Shown here piece after piece: positions 22,318-32,006 of a stretch of 64,000 bases of DNA. This DNA is from Nitrospinaceae bacterium (GTDB lineage: Bacteria > Nitrospinota > Nitrospinia > Nitrospinales > Nitrospinaceae). Made by a program: the position numbers and the translations under genes. Within the stretch, counting starts at the first letter, position 1; each line of letters starts with the position of its first letter. The notes beneath the pieces were generated by a model. It made no database searches. It was not told the DNA's origin and worked only from the letters and a program-made list of their open reading frames with translations. The stretch is from contig JAHELC010000001.1 in assembly GCA_024644405.1 (NCBI GenBank), forward strand, positions 320,854 to 384,853, read 5' to 3'.

Positions 22318-24695
22318 ACCGCTCCGAACCTCCTTCCCCACAAAGTACGCAACAGAACAGCAGGGCGCATATCGGATGGACCGCCATCCAAAACGCATTG
22401 GCCGGTCTGGCCGAATCTCCTGTAACCCGGAAACTCTGTGCCACTCTGCATCCCGAATCCGATTTTGAGTCGGCCCAGCGTTTATTGGAAGAAACCTCCG
22501 AAATGGTTTCTGCACTGGCAGGAGTCGAGCCCTTCCCTCTCCGGTCATTTGACGATCTAAACCCGATCCTCCAACAGGTGGCAGAGAGCCTTTTGGTGGA
22601 ACCGGCACCCTGTCTGCAGGCCGCGCATCACCTGCGACTGGCCCGCGATCTCAAAAAATATTTCAAGAAACAGGACGCCACACCCCTTCTCAAACAAATA
22701 AGCGAAATCCTGGATCCCATACCCTCCTTGCTGAAAGAGATCGAACGTTGCCTGGAGGTGGACGGGGAAATCAAAGAAAATGCCTCGCCGGAACTGAAAC
22801 AGGCATTGCGCCATGCCGCCACGGCCCGGCAAAACCTGGAAACATCTCTCAAGAAAATCATGGCTAAAACCGGATCGAGAGATGCCCTCCAGGACAGTTA
22901 CTTTACAGAACGGGAGGGCCGGTTGGTTCTGCCGGTCAAGGCCGAAGCCAAATCCCAGCTGGACGGCATCGTGCACGACAGTTCCGGCAGCGGTCAAACC
23001 CTGTTTGTGGAACCCGCCTCTATTATTCCGCTGAACAATAAAGTCAAAATCGCGCGGATGAACGTAGAACAGGAAAAAATAAAAATCCTGCAGGCGCTGG
23101 CAGGCGGCCTGCGGGAACACCAGGAAGTGTTGCAACGCAATCAGGATCAATTGAAGGCGCTGGATGCGATTTATGCGCGAGCCCGGCTGGCCGGAAAAAT
23201 GGATGCGCGCCGCTACCTGTTAAGAGACGACGGCCTGGTGAACCTGCGCCGGGCGCGCAATCCCGAACTGGTCCTGAACGGGCAAGAGGTGATTCCCAAC
23301 GATATCCAATGGGACTCGGCGACACGAGTGATCATCATCTCCGGTCCCAATACCGGCGGCAAAACGGTAACATTGAAAACCGTAGGACTGATGTCGCTGA
23401 TGGCGCGGGCCGGATTGCTCCTGCCGGTGGCGGACAACTCGGAAATGGGGTTTTTCCCGGAAGTGTACGCCGACATCGGTGACGAGCAGAGTATTCAACT
23501 GCAATTGTCCACATTCTCCGCGCATCTCGCAAAAATTATTCATATCCTGAACAACGCTTCCAAAGGGGCGTTGATTCTGCTGGACGAACTGGGAATCGCC
23601 ACCGACCCGCATGAAGGAGCGGCCCTGGCGGAATCGATTCTAATCGAAATGAAGCGGCGCGGATTGATGGTGCTGGTCTCCACGCATTACCTGGCTTTGA
23701 AAACTCTGGCGCAAACTGAAGAAGGCTTTTTAAACGCCTGCACCGAATTTGACGACCAGACGCACCGGCCCACGTACCGCCTGATCTTCGGCGTACCGGG
23801 AGACAGCGCCGCGATGGAAACGGCGGAACGGCTCGGGCTCGATCCCGGCACCCTCGACCGGGCCCGCGCCATCTATGAACAAAAGGATCACCGCGCCGAA
23901 CAGCTCCTGCAATCGCTGAGCCGCCAGAAACGGGAAATGGTGAAAGACCAGGAAAATCTTCAGCAAAAAATGGAAGAGACTGACCGAATGCTGAAAGAAC
24001 AGAAAACCCTTACCGAAAACTTAAAGGAAGAGGAACGGGACTTCATCCAAACCAAAGCAAAAAAAGTGCAAAGCTTTGTCCGCGACGCCAAGCGGGAAAT
24101 CAAAAAACTCATGGACAGTCTGCGCGAGACCCGCGATGTCTCGCAGGTGCGCAAAGCAGAAAAACAGATCCACCAACTGGGGCAAGTCCCCTTATCCGCA
24201 CTGTCTCCGCAGGAAGCCGGTTGGGAAGTGCCCGCGAACCAGCTCAAATCCGGTGACCGGGTGCGCGTGGAACACTACAACGCTTACGGCACCCTTCTGG
24301 AAGACCCCGAGGGAAAAAGCAGGGTACGCATACTATTGGGGAATCTCGAGACCACGGTGGACATCCAAACACTGAAAGGAAGCCGCGATCCGGCCCCGGC
24401 GAAAAACACCAGGGCGGAACCGGAAATACGAATCCAGACGGAGGCCCAAACATCTTCCCAAACCACATGCGACCTGCGAGGGAAAAGCGTGGACGAAGCG
24501 AAAGAGGAAATGGAGGTGTTTCTCAGTCGCGCCATCGTCAACAAACTGGAGAAAGTGATCATCATTCACGGACACGGCATGGGCAAACTGAAACAGATGG
24601 TACGGGACACGCTGGATGCTTCCGGCATTGGCAAAAACCATCACCCCGGCGAGCGGCACGAAGGCGGCGACGGCGTGACGGTGGTAGAGTTGTGA
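22314..24695 (+). CDS. mutS2: MutS2, DNA/ribosome-processing ATPase with Smr domain
   Basis: A 793-aa MutS2. The MutS-like core has Walker A GPNTGGKTVTLKT near residue 343, the Q-loop/ABC signature region STFSAHLAKI, and Walker B ILLDELGIATDPHEGAAL. A long coiled coil (about 530-610, REMVKDQENLQQKMEETD) and a KOW-like segment (SGDRVRVEHYNAYGTLLE) follow. A C-terminal Smr nuclease domain begins with DLRGKSVDEAKEEM and ends IIIHGHGMGKLKQ. The family acts on branched DNA and, in Bacillus, on collided ribosomes. The start ATG at 22314 overlaps the hydrolase stop; a longer open frame from 21831 lies inside that gene. Confidence 0.94.
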   Translation: MNRSEPPSPQSTQQNSRAHIGWTAIQNALAGLAESPVTRKLCATLHPESDFESAQRLLEETSEMVSALAGVEPFPLRSFDDLNPILQQVAESLLVEPAPCLQAAHHLRLARDLKKYFKKQDATPLLKQISEILDPIPSLLKEIERCLEVDGEIKENASPELKQALRHAATARQNLETSLKKIMAKTGSRDALQDSYFTEREGRLVLPVKAEAKSQLDGIVHDSSGSGQTLFVEPASIIPLNNKVKIARMNVEQEKIKILQALAGGLREHQEVLQRNQDQLKALDAIYARARLAGKMDARRYLLRDDGLVNLRRARNPELVLNGQEVIPNDIQWDSATRVIIISGPNTGGKTVTLKTVGLMSLMARAGLLLPVADNSEMGFFPEVYADIGDEQSIQLQLSTFSAHLAKIIHILNNASKGALILLDELGIATDPHEGAALAESILIEMKRRGLMVLVSTHYLALKTLAQTEEGFLNACTEFDDQTHRPTYRLIFGVPGDSAAMETAERLGLDPGTLDRARAIYEQKDHRAEQLLQSLSRQKREMVKDQENLQQKMEETDRMLKEQKTLTENLKEEERDFIQTKAKKVQSFVRDAKREIKKLMDSLRETRDVSQVRKAEKQIHQLGQVPLSALSPQEAGWEVPANQLKSGDRVRVEHYNAYGTLLEDPEGKSRVRILLGNLETTVDIQTLKGSRDPAPAKNTRAEPEIRIQTEAQTSSQTTCDLRGKSVDEAKEEMEVFLSRAIVNKLEKVIIIHGHGMGKLKQMVRDTLDASGIGKNHHPGERHEGGDGVTVVEL

Positions 24696-24747
24696 CGTGT
24701 TATTAAAACAATAATTATCTCAAACCACATTTCGTGAGGACCTGATA

Positions 24748-25320
24748 ATGAAACGTATAATTCCTATAAGCCTGGCAATACTTGTTATGTTGACCGGACT
24801 TTCCCATGCAGGTGGCGGGAAGGTGCAGGTTACGCTTCACGGTCAACCATTGACCCTGCTCGGCAATCCTTTAAAGGAAGGACAACCTTTCCCTGCCATA
24901 ACGATTCCCGACAGCGGGTTGAAAATGACCGACCTGCGAACCTTCAAAGGCCAAGTGACCATCATCAGTATCGTTCCTTCCATAGACACCAAAGTATGTG
25001 AAAAACAAACCCATATTTTAAGTGAAGAGAACGGCGGACTGGACAAAACCGTTCGCCTGGTAACCGTCAGCCGGGATCTGCCCTTCGCGCAAAAACGTTT
25101 CGCGGAGGAAGCAAAGATCCACAACGTGCTGTTCCTTTCGGATTACCGGGATGGCAAGTTCGGTACTTCTACCGGACTGATGATTTATGAGAACCGTCTG
25201 CTGGCTCGGGCGCTGGTCGTTGTGGACAAAAAAGGGGTGATTCGGTATCTGGAAATCGTGCCGGACCTCGGACAGTTACCCGACATGAAAAAGGCGTTTC
25301 AACTGGCGGGGTCTTTATAA
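24748..25320 (+). CDS. tpx: exported thiol peroxidase (Tpx) lacking the resolving cysteine
   Basis: A 190-aa atypical 2-Cys peroxiredoxin family member with a Sec signal peptide (cleavage near GLSHA-GG), so periplasmic; E. coli Tpx also acts there. The peroxidatic cysteine is C84 in VPSIDTKVCEKQT, and the SRDLPFAQKRF motif is kept. Where E. coli Tpx has its resolving cysteine (RFCGAE) this protein has Ala119 (RFAEEA). No other cysteine remains, so it would have to work by a 1-Cys mechanism with an outside thiol. The alkyl/hydrogen peroxide substrate role is family knowledge. RBS GTGAGG precedes the ATG. Confidence 0.9.
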   Translation: MKRIIPISLAILVMLTGLSHAGGGKVQVTLHGQPLTLLGNPLKEGQPFPAITIPDSGLKMTDLRTFKGQVTIISIVPSIDTKVCEKQTHILSEENGGLDKTVRLVTVSRDLPFAQKRFAEEAKIHNVLFLSDYRDGKFGTSTGLMIYENRLLARALVVVDKKGVIRYLEIVPDLGQLPDMKKAFQLAGSL

Positions 25321-25349
25321 GGAGACAGACCAGCTTCAGGGGAAAATTT

Positions 25350-26045
25350 TTATACCGCTTCGGTTTCTTTCCTGGGTTGCAGGTCTTCCGGTTTGAGTAC
25401 GGGACGCGCGATGCACAAGGTTCCAAGGAAGGTTTTGTCCACGCCGCGCGTCTGTACGAGTTCGTCGCTCTCCTCCCACAGGCCGCAGGCATCCACCGCA
25501 AACTCGATCGCGGGAATATCGTTGGAGATCACGGAGTTCGGGCTGGTCCTCAATTGAACCGGGAGGTGGTAGGTTGCCCGGTGACCGACTCGCTTGGTCA
25601 TGATTCGGGGAAGCATTTCGTCCTTGTTATCCATGAACAGAAGATCGCCGACGAACTCTCCGATAATTTCTCCATCCTCGTATCCCAGCAGTCGCACGGC
25701 AGGGTTGGCGAAGACCACGATGCCATGGTTGTCCAGTTGAAAGATCAGATCATTGGTGGATTCGACAATGGATTTGTACCGGCGTTCGGTCTTGCCCAAC
25801 TCGATAATCGTTTTCGTTCCGGACTCCCGGAACCCTCCCATCAAACTGGGAACGGTGAAGATCATCGCCAATAAGACAATACCGATATGCACCGCGGTAT
25901 CAAACCAGGGCGTTTCACCTGGTGAAATGGCGGACTTGATCACGCCTTCCAACCCGAATTCCCACAACAGGGACAATACCAGAACCAAAAAAAGTGTCGC
26001 ACCGAAGTGGTTCCAAAGCTTTTTTTTAAAATCTTCCGGACTCAT
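25350..26045 (-). CDS. membrane-anchored PAS-domain protein
   Basis: About 231 aa from MSPEDFKKKLWNHFG; the open frame extends to 26093, and neither start has a clear ribosome site. Two membrane helices (about 15-35 and 54-72) are followed by a cytoplasmic PAS domain (RRYKSIVESTNDLIFQLDN, FANPAVRLLGYEDGEIIGE). No kinase, cyclase or other output domain follows. It may be a sensory input subunit for a partner encoded elsewhere. It converges on tpx, with 29 bp between. Confidence 0.75.
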   Translation of the reverse strand: MSPEDFKKKLWNHFGATLFLVLVLSLLWEFGLEGVIKSAISPGETPWFDTAVHIGIVLLAMIFTVPSLMGGFRESGTKTIIELGKTERRYKSIVESTNDLIFQLDNHGIVVFANPAVRLLGYEDGEIIGEFVGDLLFMDNKDEMLPRIMTKRVGHRATYHLPVQLRTSPNSVISNDIPAIEFAVDACGLWEESDELVQTRGVDKTFLGTLCIARPVLKPEDLQPRKETEAV

Positions 26046-26187
26046 AAGGATGCGTTCATGAAACGGCCTCAAAAATGTTCCGAACTGGCACATGTATTAG
26101 ATAGTCATCAGATTACCATTTATCGGATAAACAATCCAGTTTTTCTTGACTGAAAAATGATCAAATCAGCCATATTCCTTATAGGGA

Positions 26188-29115
26188 TTAATGGAATACC
26201 TTGACCAGGTTTTTGAAATGAGAGGAGGATTTTTTGATCTTGCCCTCGTTTCCCAGGGCACATACCGTTCCCAGGTCGCGGACTTTTTCAAACATCCCGG
26301 CATACTCCCGGATATCGCTCATCCGAGTGGACAACAAATCCTCCAAACGCCGTTGTTTGAATTCATGAGTCATGCCGGTCAGATGTTCATTTTTAGCGAG
26401 GGACCCTTTGCGGTCCGGAGTCAGGGGAGGATCGATCTTGCCGGCGCAACCGATGACGATCTTCTCAAACTCCTCATCGGGGATATCCAGCCGGCTCAAA
26501 AATTCTGGGATGTCATCGTACACCTCAAGGGTTTCCACCAGGTTGGGGTCGCGGTAAGACACCAGCGCCAGGTCCCCCGTATACAGGTCAAAGTTTAACG
26601 AGCTTCCATACGCCCCGCCCTTGACACGCACCCGGTCCCACAGGTAAACCGTGCGCAGCAGAGCCTTGAGAACGTCGAACTGTCCGGAAAACTCAAACCC
26701 ATAATCATAAAGGTTGGCGGCTTTCCCCACATATTGAACCGTGCTCGCCGTCATGAAGGCTTCGTTCGAATCCACCGGTCCGAATTCCAGATCGACGGTG
26801 GGGTGGGACACGTCAGGCAATACGTCAACCATTCCCCGCAAACGTTTTTCCATCTTTTTATATTCCTTGCCGGTGCAGGTGACGTTGACCAACAGGTTTT
26901 CGCGGGTGAACACATACTTCGCCACTTCCCGAAAACTGTCCGCCACTTCCTGCGGATTATGTTCGACACGCTTCAGCAGATCTTCGAGAAAACGGAAATA
27001 GGTGATGCCGTCCAGCAATTCGTCATACCGGCCGAGGCGGGAGTGATAGGACTGGAGCCGCGACAGGACATAGTGGCTGCCGTTCGGAACAATGGAGGCT
27101 TCCATGTTGGCCTTGGCGCTTCGGATTATTTCAGTCAGCCGATTGTGGTTGTCGAAGTTCCGCTCGCCAAACAATTCCTCGAACAGGTCGAACAGTTCGT
27201 CGGCTTTTTCCACCAGTGCCGTGCCGTTGAAGTTGAGATAGGAAATTATCCGGTTTCGGTCCCGTAACGGAACAGCGGAAAAATCGGTCGAGGAAATTCC
27301 GCCGGTGCGGATGCCGATCTGCTGGCCCATCTCCACATAATCGCGCTTGTTGGTTCCCATGCCCAACACCAACCGGCCCAGCAGGGACAGATATTGAATC
27401 TGATCCTGAGGCACTTTCTCCGTGGTGAAACACAGTTGAGTGTAGGCGATCTTGTTGGTGAACAGATCGTGGAACAACGTTTGAGGCGCACTTTCATTTT
27501 TAATCTCGCTTGGGTAATGCGGCGCTTCTTTGCCCACGTCCGCCAGTGTCAAACGGGGCAAAGTGGCCAGAGCTTCCGGAGGGTCCGGCTCCATCTGCCG
27601 CGCTTGCAGCGTTTGGGTGTTTTTCACCAGCTTCTCGATTTCCGGCCCGGCCAGAGAGGCTTTCATCTGCCGCAACTGCTTCCGGACTTTGGCCTCCTGC
27701 TTCTCTCCCAACCCCGGTTTGGGCACCAGCGTCACCACACTGCGGTGTTTGTTCTCCAGCAGATATTTGCGGATGAGCTTCTCGAAATGCCCTTCCTTCG
27801 ACTTCTTTTTAACCTTTTTCATCAGTCGGTCGTATCTCAGATGGCTCAGCGGATTGGCATCGTACAGCCAGGAACCGAGAGCTTGAATATTGTAGATGAT
27901 GCCTTTCGGGAACCCCCCGAAATTGGCCTCGCGCAGTTTGAAGTCGACCGTATTGACCGAGGCCAGCACCTGGTTTTCATCGATTCCATTTTCAGCCAGA
28001 TTTTCCAGAGTGTTGAAAATGAGATCAACGATCTTTTGCGTATCCCCCTTTTCCGCACCTTTCATGCCCACGGCGAACATCGTCTCAATGCGGTTGTCGT
28101 CGAACCCTCCGCCGATCACCTCGGATCCCAGGCCGGATTCCATCAGCGCTTTGCGCAAAGGCGATCCGGAGGTCCCCAGCAGAATGTGACTCAGAATATC
28201 CATGAACAGGCAATGCTCATAATCGGTTGACTTGTCGAGTTTGAGACCGACAACGATGAAGGTTTTTTTCTCCAGCGATTCGTCTTTGGAAACCGGGTAA
28301 GCAATTTCCTTCGACTTGGGCTTGCTGAACCGCCTTTGAAGACCCACCTGGGAATCCACTTCCATGCGGTCAAATTCATTCAGGTATTCTTCATGTATGA
28401 ATTTCAGATACTCGTCGGTGTTGCCGTCTCCGTACAAGAAGATTCGGCTGTTGGAAGGATGGTAGTAACGCCGGTGAAAATCCTTGAACTCTTCATACGT
28501 CAACTCGGGGATGACCAGCGGGTCGCCGCCGGACTCGTAACCGTAAGCGGTTTTCGGAAACAAGGAATGCGCCAGGTAACGGTCGAGCACGCTTTCGGGG
28601 CTGGAGAAGACTCCCTTCATCTCATTAAACACGACGCCCTTGTAGGACACTGGACCGTCTGGATCTTCCAGTTCGTAATGCCAGCCTTCCTGCATGAACG
28701 TCTCCCGTGTGATGGCCGGATGAAACACGGCATCGAGGTACACGTTCATGAGATTGTACAGATCCTTCTGGTTTCTGCTGGCAACCGGGTATATGGTCTT
28801 GTCGGGATACGTCATGGCATTGAGAAACGTCTGCAGACTGCTCTTCATGAGTTCCACGAACGGCTCCTTGACCGGATATTTCCGGGAACCGCACAGCACA
28901 CTGTGCTCCAGGATGTGCGCCACACCCCGGTCGTTGGTGGGTGGGGTCCGGAAGGTGACGCTGAACACCTTGTTGTCGTCGTCGTTCTCCATCACCAACA
29001 GCTCGGCTCCTGTTTTTTCATGCTCGAACTGGAGCGCGACGGAGTTGAGCTCTTTGATATCTTCCTGATGCGTGCATTTAAAACCGTGATAGGTCTGGTG
29101 AGTTTCAAAACTCAT
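26188..29115 (-). CDS. M16C metallopeptidase (presequence-protease type)
   Basis: A 975-aa zinc peptidase of the PreP/M16C type, which degrades peptides inside a closed chamber made of two homologous halves. The inverted zinc motif HILEH lies at H67, E70 and H71 in VAHILEHSVLCGSRKYP, and the distal glutamate region is VVFNEMKGVFSSPE. A long coiled linker lies between halves (about 510-580), and the second half ends with the family pattern RVKGGAYGSSLNFD. The ATG at 29115 has AAAGGA just upstream; the frame extends to 29244, but that part is not conserved. No signal peptide, so a cytoplasmic peptide-clearance role is likely. Confidence 0.92.
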   Translation of the reverse strand: MSFETHQTYHGFKCTHQEDIKELNSVALQFEHEKTGAELLVMENDDDNKVFSVTFRTPPTNDRGVAHILEHSVLCGSRKYPVKEPFVELMKSSLQTFLNAMTYPDKTIYPVASRNQKDLYNLMNVYLDAVFHPAITRETFMQEGWHYELEDPDGPVSYKGVVFNEMKGVFSSPESVLDRYLAHSLFPKTAYGYESGGDPLVIPELTYEEFKDFHRRYYHPSNSRIFLYGDGNTDEYLKFIHEEYLNEFDRMEVDSQVGLQRRFSKPKSKEIAYPVSKDESLEKKTFIVVGLKLDKSTDYEHCLFMDILSHILLGTSGSPLRKALMESGLGSEVIGGGFDDNRIETMFAVGMKGAEKGDTQKIVDLIFNTLENLAENGIDENQVLASVNTVDFKLREANFGGFPKGIIYNIQALGSWLYDANPLSHLRYDRLMKKVKKKSKEGHFEKLIRKYLLENKHRSVVTLVPKPGLGEKQEAKVRKQLRQMKASLAGPEIEKLVKNTQTLQARQMEPDPPEALATLPRLTLADVGKEAPHYPSEIKNESAPQTLFHDLFTNKIAYTQLCFTTEKVPQDQIQYLSLLGRLVLGMGTNKRDYVEMGQQIGIRTGGISSTDFSAVPLRDRNRIISYLNFNGTALVEKADELFDLFEELFGERNFDNHNRLTEIIRSAKANMEASIVPNGSHYVLSRLQSYHSRLGRYDELLDGITYFRFLEDLLKRVEHNPQEVADSFREVAKYVFTRENLLVNVTCTGKEYKKMEKRLRGMVDVLPDVSHPTVDLEFGPVDSNEAFMTASTVQYVGKAANLYDYGFEFSGQFDVLKALLRTVYLWDRVRVKGGAYGSSLNFDLYTGDLALVSYRDPNLVETLEVYDDIPEFLSRLDIPDEEFEKIVIGCAGKIDPPLTPDRKGSLAKNEHLTGMTHEFKQRRLEDLLSTRMSDIREYAGMFEKVRDLGTVCALGNEGKIKKSSSHFKNLVKVFH

Positions 29116-29213
29116 GGAGATTCCTTTCAGGATATCGAAACCCGCTGGGCGGCACCCGGCGGGAATGGGGATTGAATTGAAGGAAAAGAATACCACAGCA
29201 GGGTGGAAAATCC

Positions 29214-29978
29214 TTATCCCGTAATCTCCAGGCCCACGGGACAATGATCGGAGCCCATCACCTCCGGCGTAATATACGAATTTTTAACGCGTTTCATGAG
29301 GCTCTCGGTGACAAAAAAGTAGTCGATCCGCCACCCGATGTTGCGTTCGCGCGCATTGGCGCGATAGGTCCACCAGGAGTACTGGTCCGGCTCCTGATTG
29401 AATTCGCGGAAGGTATCAATGTATCCGTGGGCGACAAACTTGTCCATCCACTCGCGCTCGATGGGCAGGAACCCGGAATTCTTTTCATTGGGCTTGGGAT
29501 TTTTCAGATCAATAGCCTTGTGTGCGGTATTGACATCCCCACAGATGATCAATTCCCTGCCTTTCGCCCGCAGAGCTTCACAATGATCGAGAAACGCATC
29601 GTAAAAGTCCAACTTGTATTGCAGGCGCTCTTCCCCGCTGGTGCCGTTGGGGAAATAGATATTGAGCAGATCAAATTTGGGAAACTCGTGGCGAATGTAA
29701 CGGCCCTCGACATCGAACCGTTCAATCCCCATTCCCAAGTGGACGTTTTTGGGTTTCTTCTTGGTGAACGTGACCACACCGCTGTAGCCTTTGCGCTGGG
29801 CGGGATTCCACGTCGCATGATAACCGCTCAGTTGCGCCACCTGCGGAGGCACCTGCTCGGGATGCGCTTTGGCTTCCTGCAGGCACAACACGTCCGGAGA
29901 CACCCGGTCGACCCACTCCAGAAATCCCTTTTTCACCACGGCGCGGATGCCGTTGACGTTCCAGCTGACAATATGCAT
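29214..29978 (-). CDS. xth: exodeoxyribonuclease III (AP endonuclease)
   Basis: A 254-aa EEP-fold nuclease for base-excision repair, cutting at abasic sites and degrading 3' ends. Motifs: MHIVSWNVNGIRAVV, VLCLQEAKAHPEQVP (metal-binding Glu), NIYFPNGTS, ELIICGDVNTAHKAIDL, the RNIGWRIDYFFV segment and the C-terminal catalytic GSDHCPVGLEI. Full length for the family. It ends 98 bp before the M16C start on the same strand. Confidence 0.95.
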   Translation of the reverse strand: MHIVSWNVNGIRAVVKKGFLEWVDRVSPDVLCLQEAKAHPEQVPPQVAQLSGYHATWNPAQRKGYSGVVTFTKKKPKNVHLGMGIERFDVEGRYIRHEFPKFDLLNIYFPNGTSGEERLQYKLDFYDAFLDHCEALRAKGRELIICGDVNTAHKAIDLKNPKPNEKNSGFLPIEREWMDKFVAHGYIDTFREFNQEPDQYSWWTYRANARERNIGWRIDYFFVTESLMKRVKNSYITPEVMGSDHCPVGLEITG

Positions 29979-30106
29979 GAAAGAATCTCCTCGCTCAGCC
30001 CATTTCTCCGGCGGAAACCCTCCGCCAAAAGGGGAAAGGATAAGTCAATTCACCCGTTGGTTCAAGAACGTTCGCTTAATAATGCTTAATCAGGAAAGGA
30101 AGGAAA

Positions 30107-30514
30107 TCAGGAGGTTTCTTCCGGGGTCACGGTGGGCAATGCGGCGGCGTGGTGGAGAATCATTTTCCATTCCCCTGCCACTTTCTGAAACAGGTTGGTG
30201 GCGTGTACCTTGGAGCTCTGAACGCCGGTCATTTTGATGGAAAACAGGTTTTCCTGGCAACTCACCCAGGCAAAATCATCATGAATCATGACATCGGCAT
30301 CGGACACTTTGATTTCCATATGCTGGTTGTGGTGGAAAATATCCTCCCAGCTCTGGATGATCTCCTGATAGCCCTTGAGCACCGGCCAACCGGGATGAAT
30401 ACAGCGGGCGCAGACATCATCCTGCCACACGTCTTTCATCATGGCCAGATCCTGCTTGTTGAACGCATCGTAAAAGTGCTGATTCGAGGATAGAATTTGC
30501 TGATCGGTTTGCAT
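30107..30514 (-). CDS. SnoaL-like (NTF2-fold) protein
   Basis: A 135-aa single-domain protein of the cystatin/NTF2-like fold (SnoaL_3 type): helical N-terminus HFYDAFNKQDLAMMKDVW, then HPGWPVLKGYQEIIQSWEDIF, then beta strands ending VHATNLFQKVAGEWKMILHH. The pattern is shared by many proteins of unknown function often labelled nuclear transport factor 2-like. No catalytic claim can be made. It follows the thioredoxin gene of the Ccm operon by about 70 bp and may be on the same transcript. Confidence 0.8.
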   Translation of the reverse strand: MQTDQQILSSNQHFYDAFNKQDLAMMKDVWQDDVCARCIHPGWPVLKGYQEIIQSWEDIFHHNQHMEIKVSDADVMIHDDFAWVSCQENLFSIKMTGVQSSKVHATNLFQKVAGEWKMILHHAAALPTVTPEETS

Positions 30515-30584
30515 TATGGGTTTCGTTTCCGTTTGAGATTGGAGAATGAGTGCGTGATGATCCCTATACTCCTATTAGAAGGTT

Positions 30585-31190
30585 TTATCCCGGAGCTTTC
30601 AACAAATATTCGAGGGCCTTGTATGTTTCTTCCGATTCCCAGTTTTTAGCGCCATCCACTTCGGCCACCACCATGCCCTTTTTATCGATCACGAAAGTGG
30701 TGGGAATCGTGAGGGTTTGATACCGGCTTTCCACCTGTCCGTCCGAATCGAGCAATACCGGGAAGGACAACCGGTACTCGTCGGCAAAAGTCTGTACCTT
30801 GTCGGAGGACCCCTTGTCGAGACTGACCGCCAGTATTTCCAGGCCCTGCGACCGGTACTGGCGATACAGGTTTTCCATTCCGGGCATCTCCACCCGGCAG
30901 GGCCCGCACCAGGTGGCCCACAGATTGAGAATGACCACCTTCCCCTTATGGTCCGCCAGTTGCACGCGTTGGCCTTTCAGATTGCGCACGGTAAAAGCCG
31001 GCGCCTTGAATCCCACTTCCGATTTTTCGGAATCCACTCCGGGCGGCAGTTGGACATCCGCCAGGGTCACCGGAGTTTCATAGTAATGATCCACCATGAT
31101 CAGAATCGCGGCGAGCAGTAACACCGCGTAAATCGCCACGTACTTTTTAGTGAGAGTAAAGTCGCTCTTTTTTGATACGGTCGATTTCAT
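30585..31190 (-). CDS. TlpA/CcmG-like thiol-disulfide reductase
   Basis: A 201-aa membrane-anchored thioredoxin-fold protein facing the periplasm. One N-terminal helix (about 15-35) is followed by a thioredoxin domain with WATWCGPCRVEMP and the cis-proline in LTIPTTFVID. As the last gene of the Ccm operon it probably reduces apocytochrome or CcmH cysteines before haem attachment, the CcmG role. Its start overlaps the ccmC 3' end by 44 bp; a shorter start cannot be excluded. Either TlpA or ResA would be an equally fair family name. Confidence 0.88.
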   Translation of the reverse strand: MKSTVSKKSDFTLTKKYVAIYAVLLLAAILIMVDHYYETPVTLADVQLPPGVDSEKSEVGFKAPAFTVRNLKGQRVQLADHKGKVVILNLWATWCGPCRVEMPGMENLYRQYRSQGLEILAVSLDKGSSDKVQTFADEYRLSFPVLLDSDGQVESRYQTLTIPTTFVIDKKGMVVAEVDGAKNWESEETYKALEYLLKAPG

Positions 31191-31857
31191 CTTTCATCCG
31201 TTCGAGCCGCACCCGCAGGCTCATCAATAGAAAATACAGCAGGGTGAACGCGCCCAGGGCAATCAACAGCGTAACATTCATCGAAGGATCATTGCCGGCA
31301 CCCAGGCCTTCGGTCGTAATAAATTTTGGCTGCGGATGAAACCCCCGCCACCAGAGGACCGAAAAATGGATCAAAGGTATGTCGAGAAACCCGACGATTC
31401 CTATCACGGCGGCGTATTTGGCGCGGATGGAGCCGGCTTCGCTCTGTGCCCGGAGCATCAGGTAAGCCACATAAATCAGCCACAGCACGAGGGTCAAAGT
31501 CAGGCGCGAGTCCCACACCCACCATCTGCCCCAAATCGGCTTGGCCCACAGCGGACCGGTGATCAACACCAGGGAACAGAAGACAATGCCAATTTCCGCC
31601 GAGGCGTGCGCGTAGATGTCCCATTCCCGTTCCTTCTTCCACAGGTACAGAATACTGCACAGGAAGACGATGAAAAACGCGAAAAACGCAATCCACGCCG
31701 AAGGCACATGAAAATACATGATGCGCTGGACCACGCCTTCGGTTTTTTCTGTCGGGACATAGAGAAAGATCGCCACCAACGCGGCCAGAATACCGATCCC
31801 CGCCAGCGCCATCAAACTATAACCAGGGCTATCATTTTCTTGAGAAGCCTCACTCAT
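31147..31857 (-). CDS. ccmC: CcmC, haem-handling subunit for CcmE
   Basis: A 236-aa inner-membrane protein with six helices. The periplasmic tryptophan-rich WWD signature reads WGRWWVWDSRLT, and the conserved histidines are in IMYFHVPSAW and LIHFSVLWW. It loads haem onto CcmE with CcmA, CcmB and CcmD. The ATG at 31857 overlaps the end of ccmD (ATGAGTGA); the longer open frame upstream would run through ccmD. Part of the leftward Ccm operon. Confidence 0.94.
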   Translation of the reverse strand: MSEASQENDSPGYSLMALAGIGILAALVAIFLYVPTEKTEGVVQRIMYFHVPSAWIAFFAFFIVFLCSILYLWKKEREWDIYAHASAEIGIVFCSLVLITGPLWAKPIWGRWWVWDSRLTLTLVLWLIYVAYLMLRAQSEAGSIRAKYAAVIGIVGFLDIPLIHFSVLWWRGFHPQPKFITTEGLGAGNDPSMNVTLLIALGAFTLLYFLLMSLRVRLERMKDEIDRIKKERLYSH

Positions 31858-32002
31858 GGCCCGAATCCTTCTTGAGGGTTTCCTTGAGGAGGTCGAGATC
31901 CTTTTTAAGGGAATGATTCCGCCGGACGAGAGAAAACACGTACACAAAAATCCCGCCCCAGACAAACACGTTTACCGCGAATAAGTATTTCAGGTTGTCC
32001 AT
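31850..32002 (-). CDS. ccmD: CcmD-like small membrane protein, 50 aa
   Basis: Short gene tucked between ccmB and ccmC. It starts MDNLKYLFAVNVFVWGGIF, has one membrane helix (about residues 5-26), then a charged helical tail (RRNHSLKKDLDLLKETLKK). Size, topology and position match CcmD, which holds CcmE to the CcmABC complex. Its stop overlaps the ccmC start by eight bases, and it begins four bases after the ccmB stop. Confidence 0.85.
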   Translation of the reverse strand: MDNLKYLFAVNVFVWGGIFVYVFSLVRRNHSLKKDLDLLKETLKKDSGHE

Positions 32003-32006
32003 CAAA

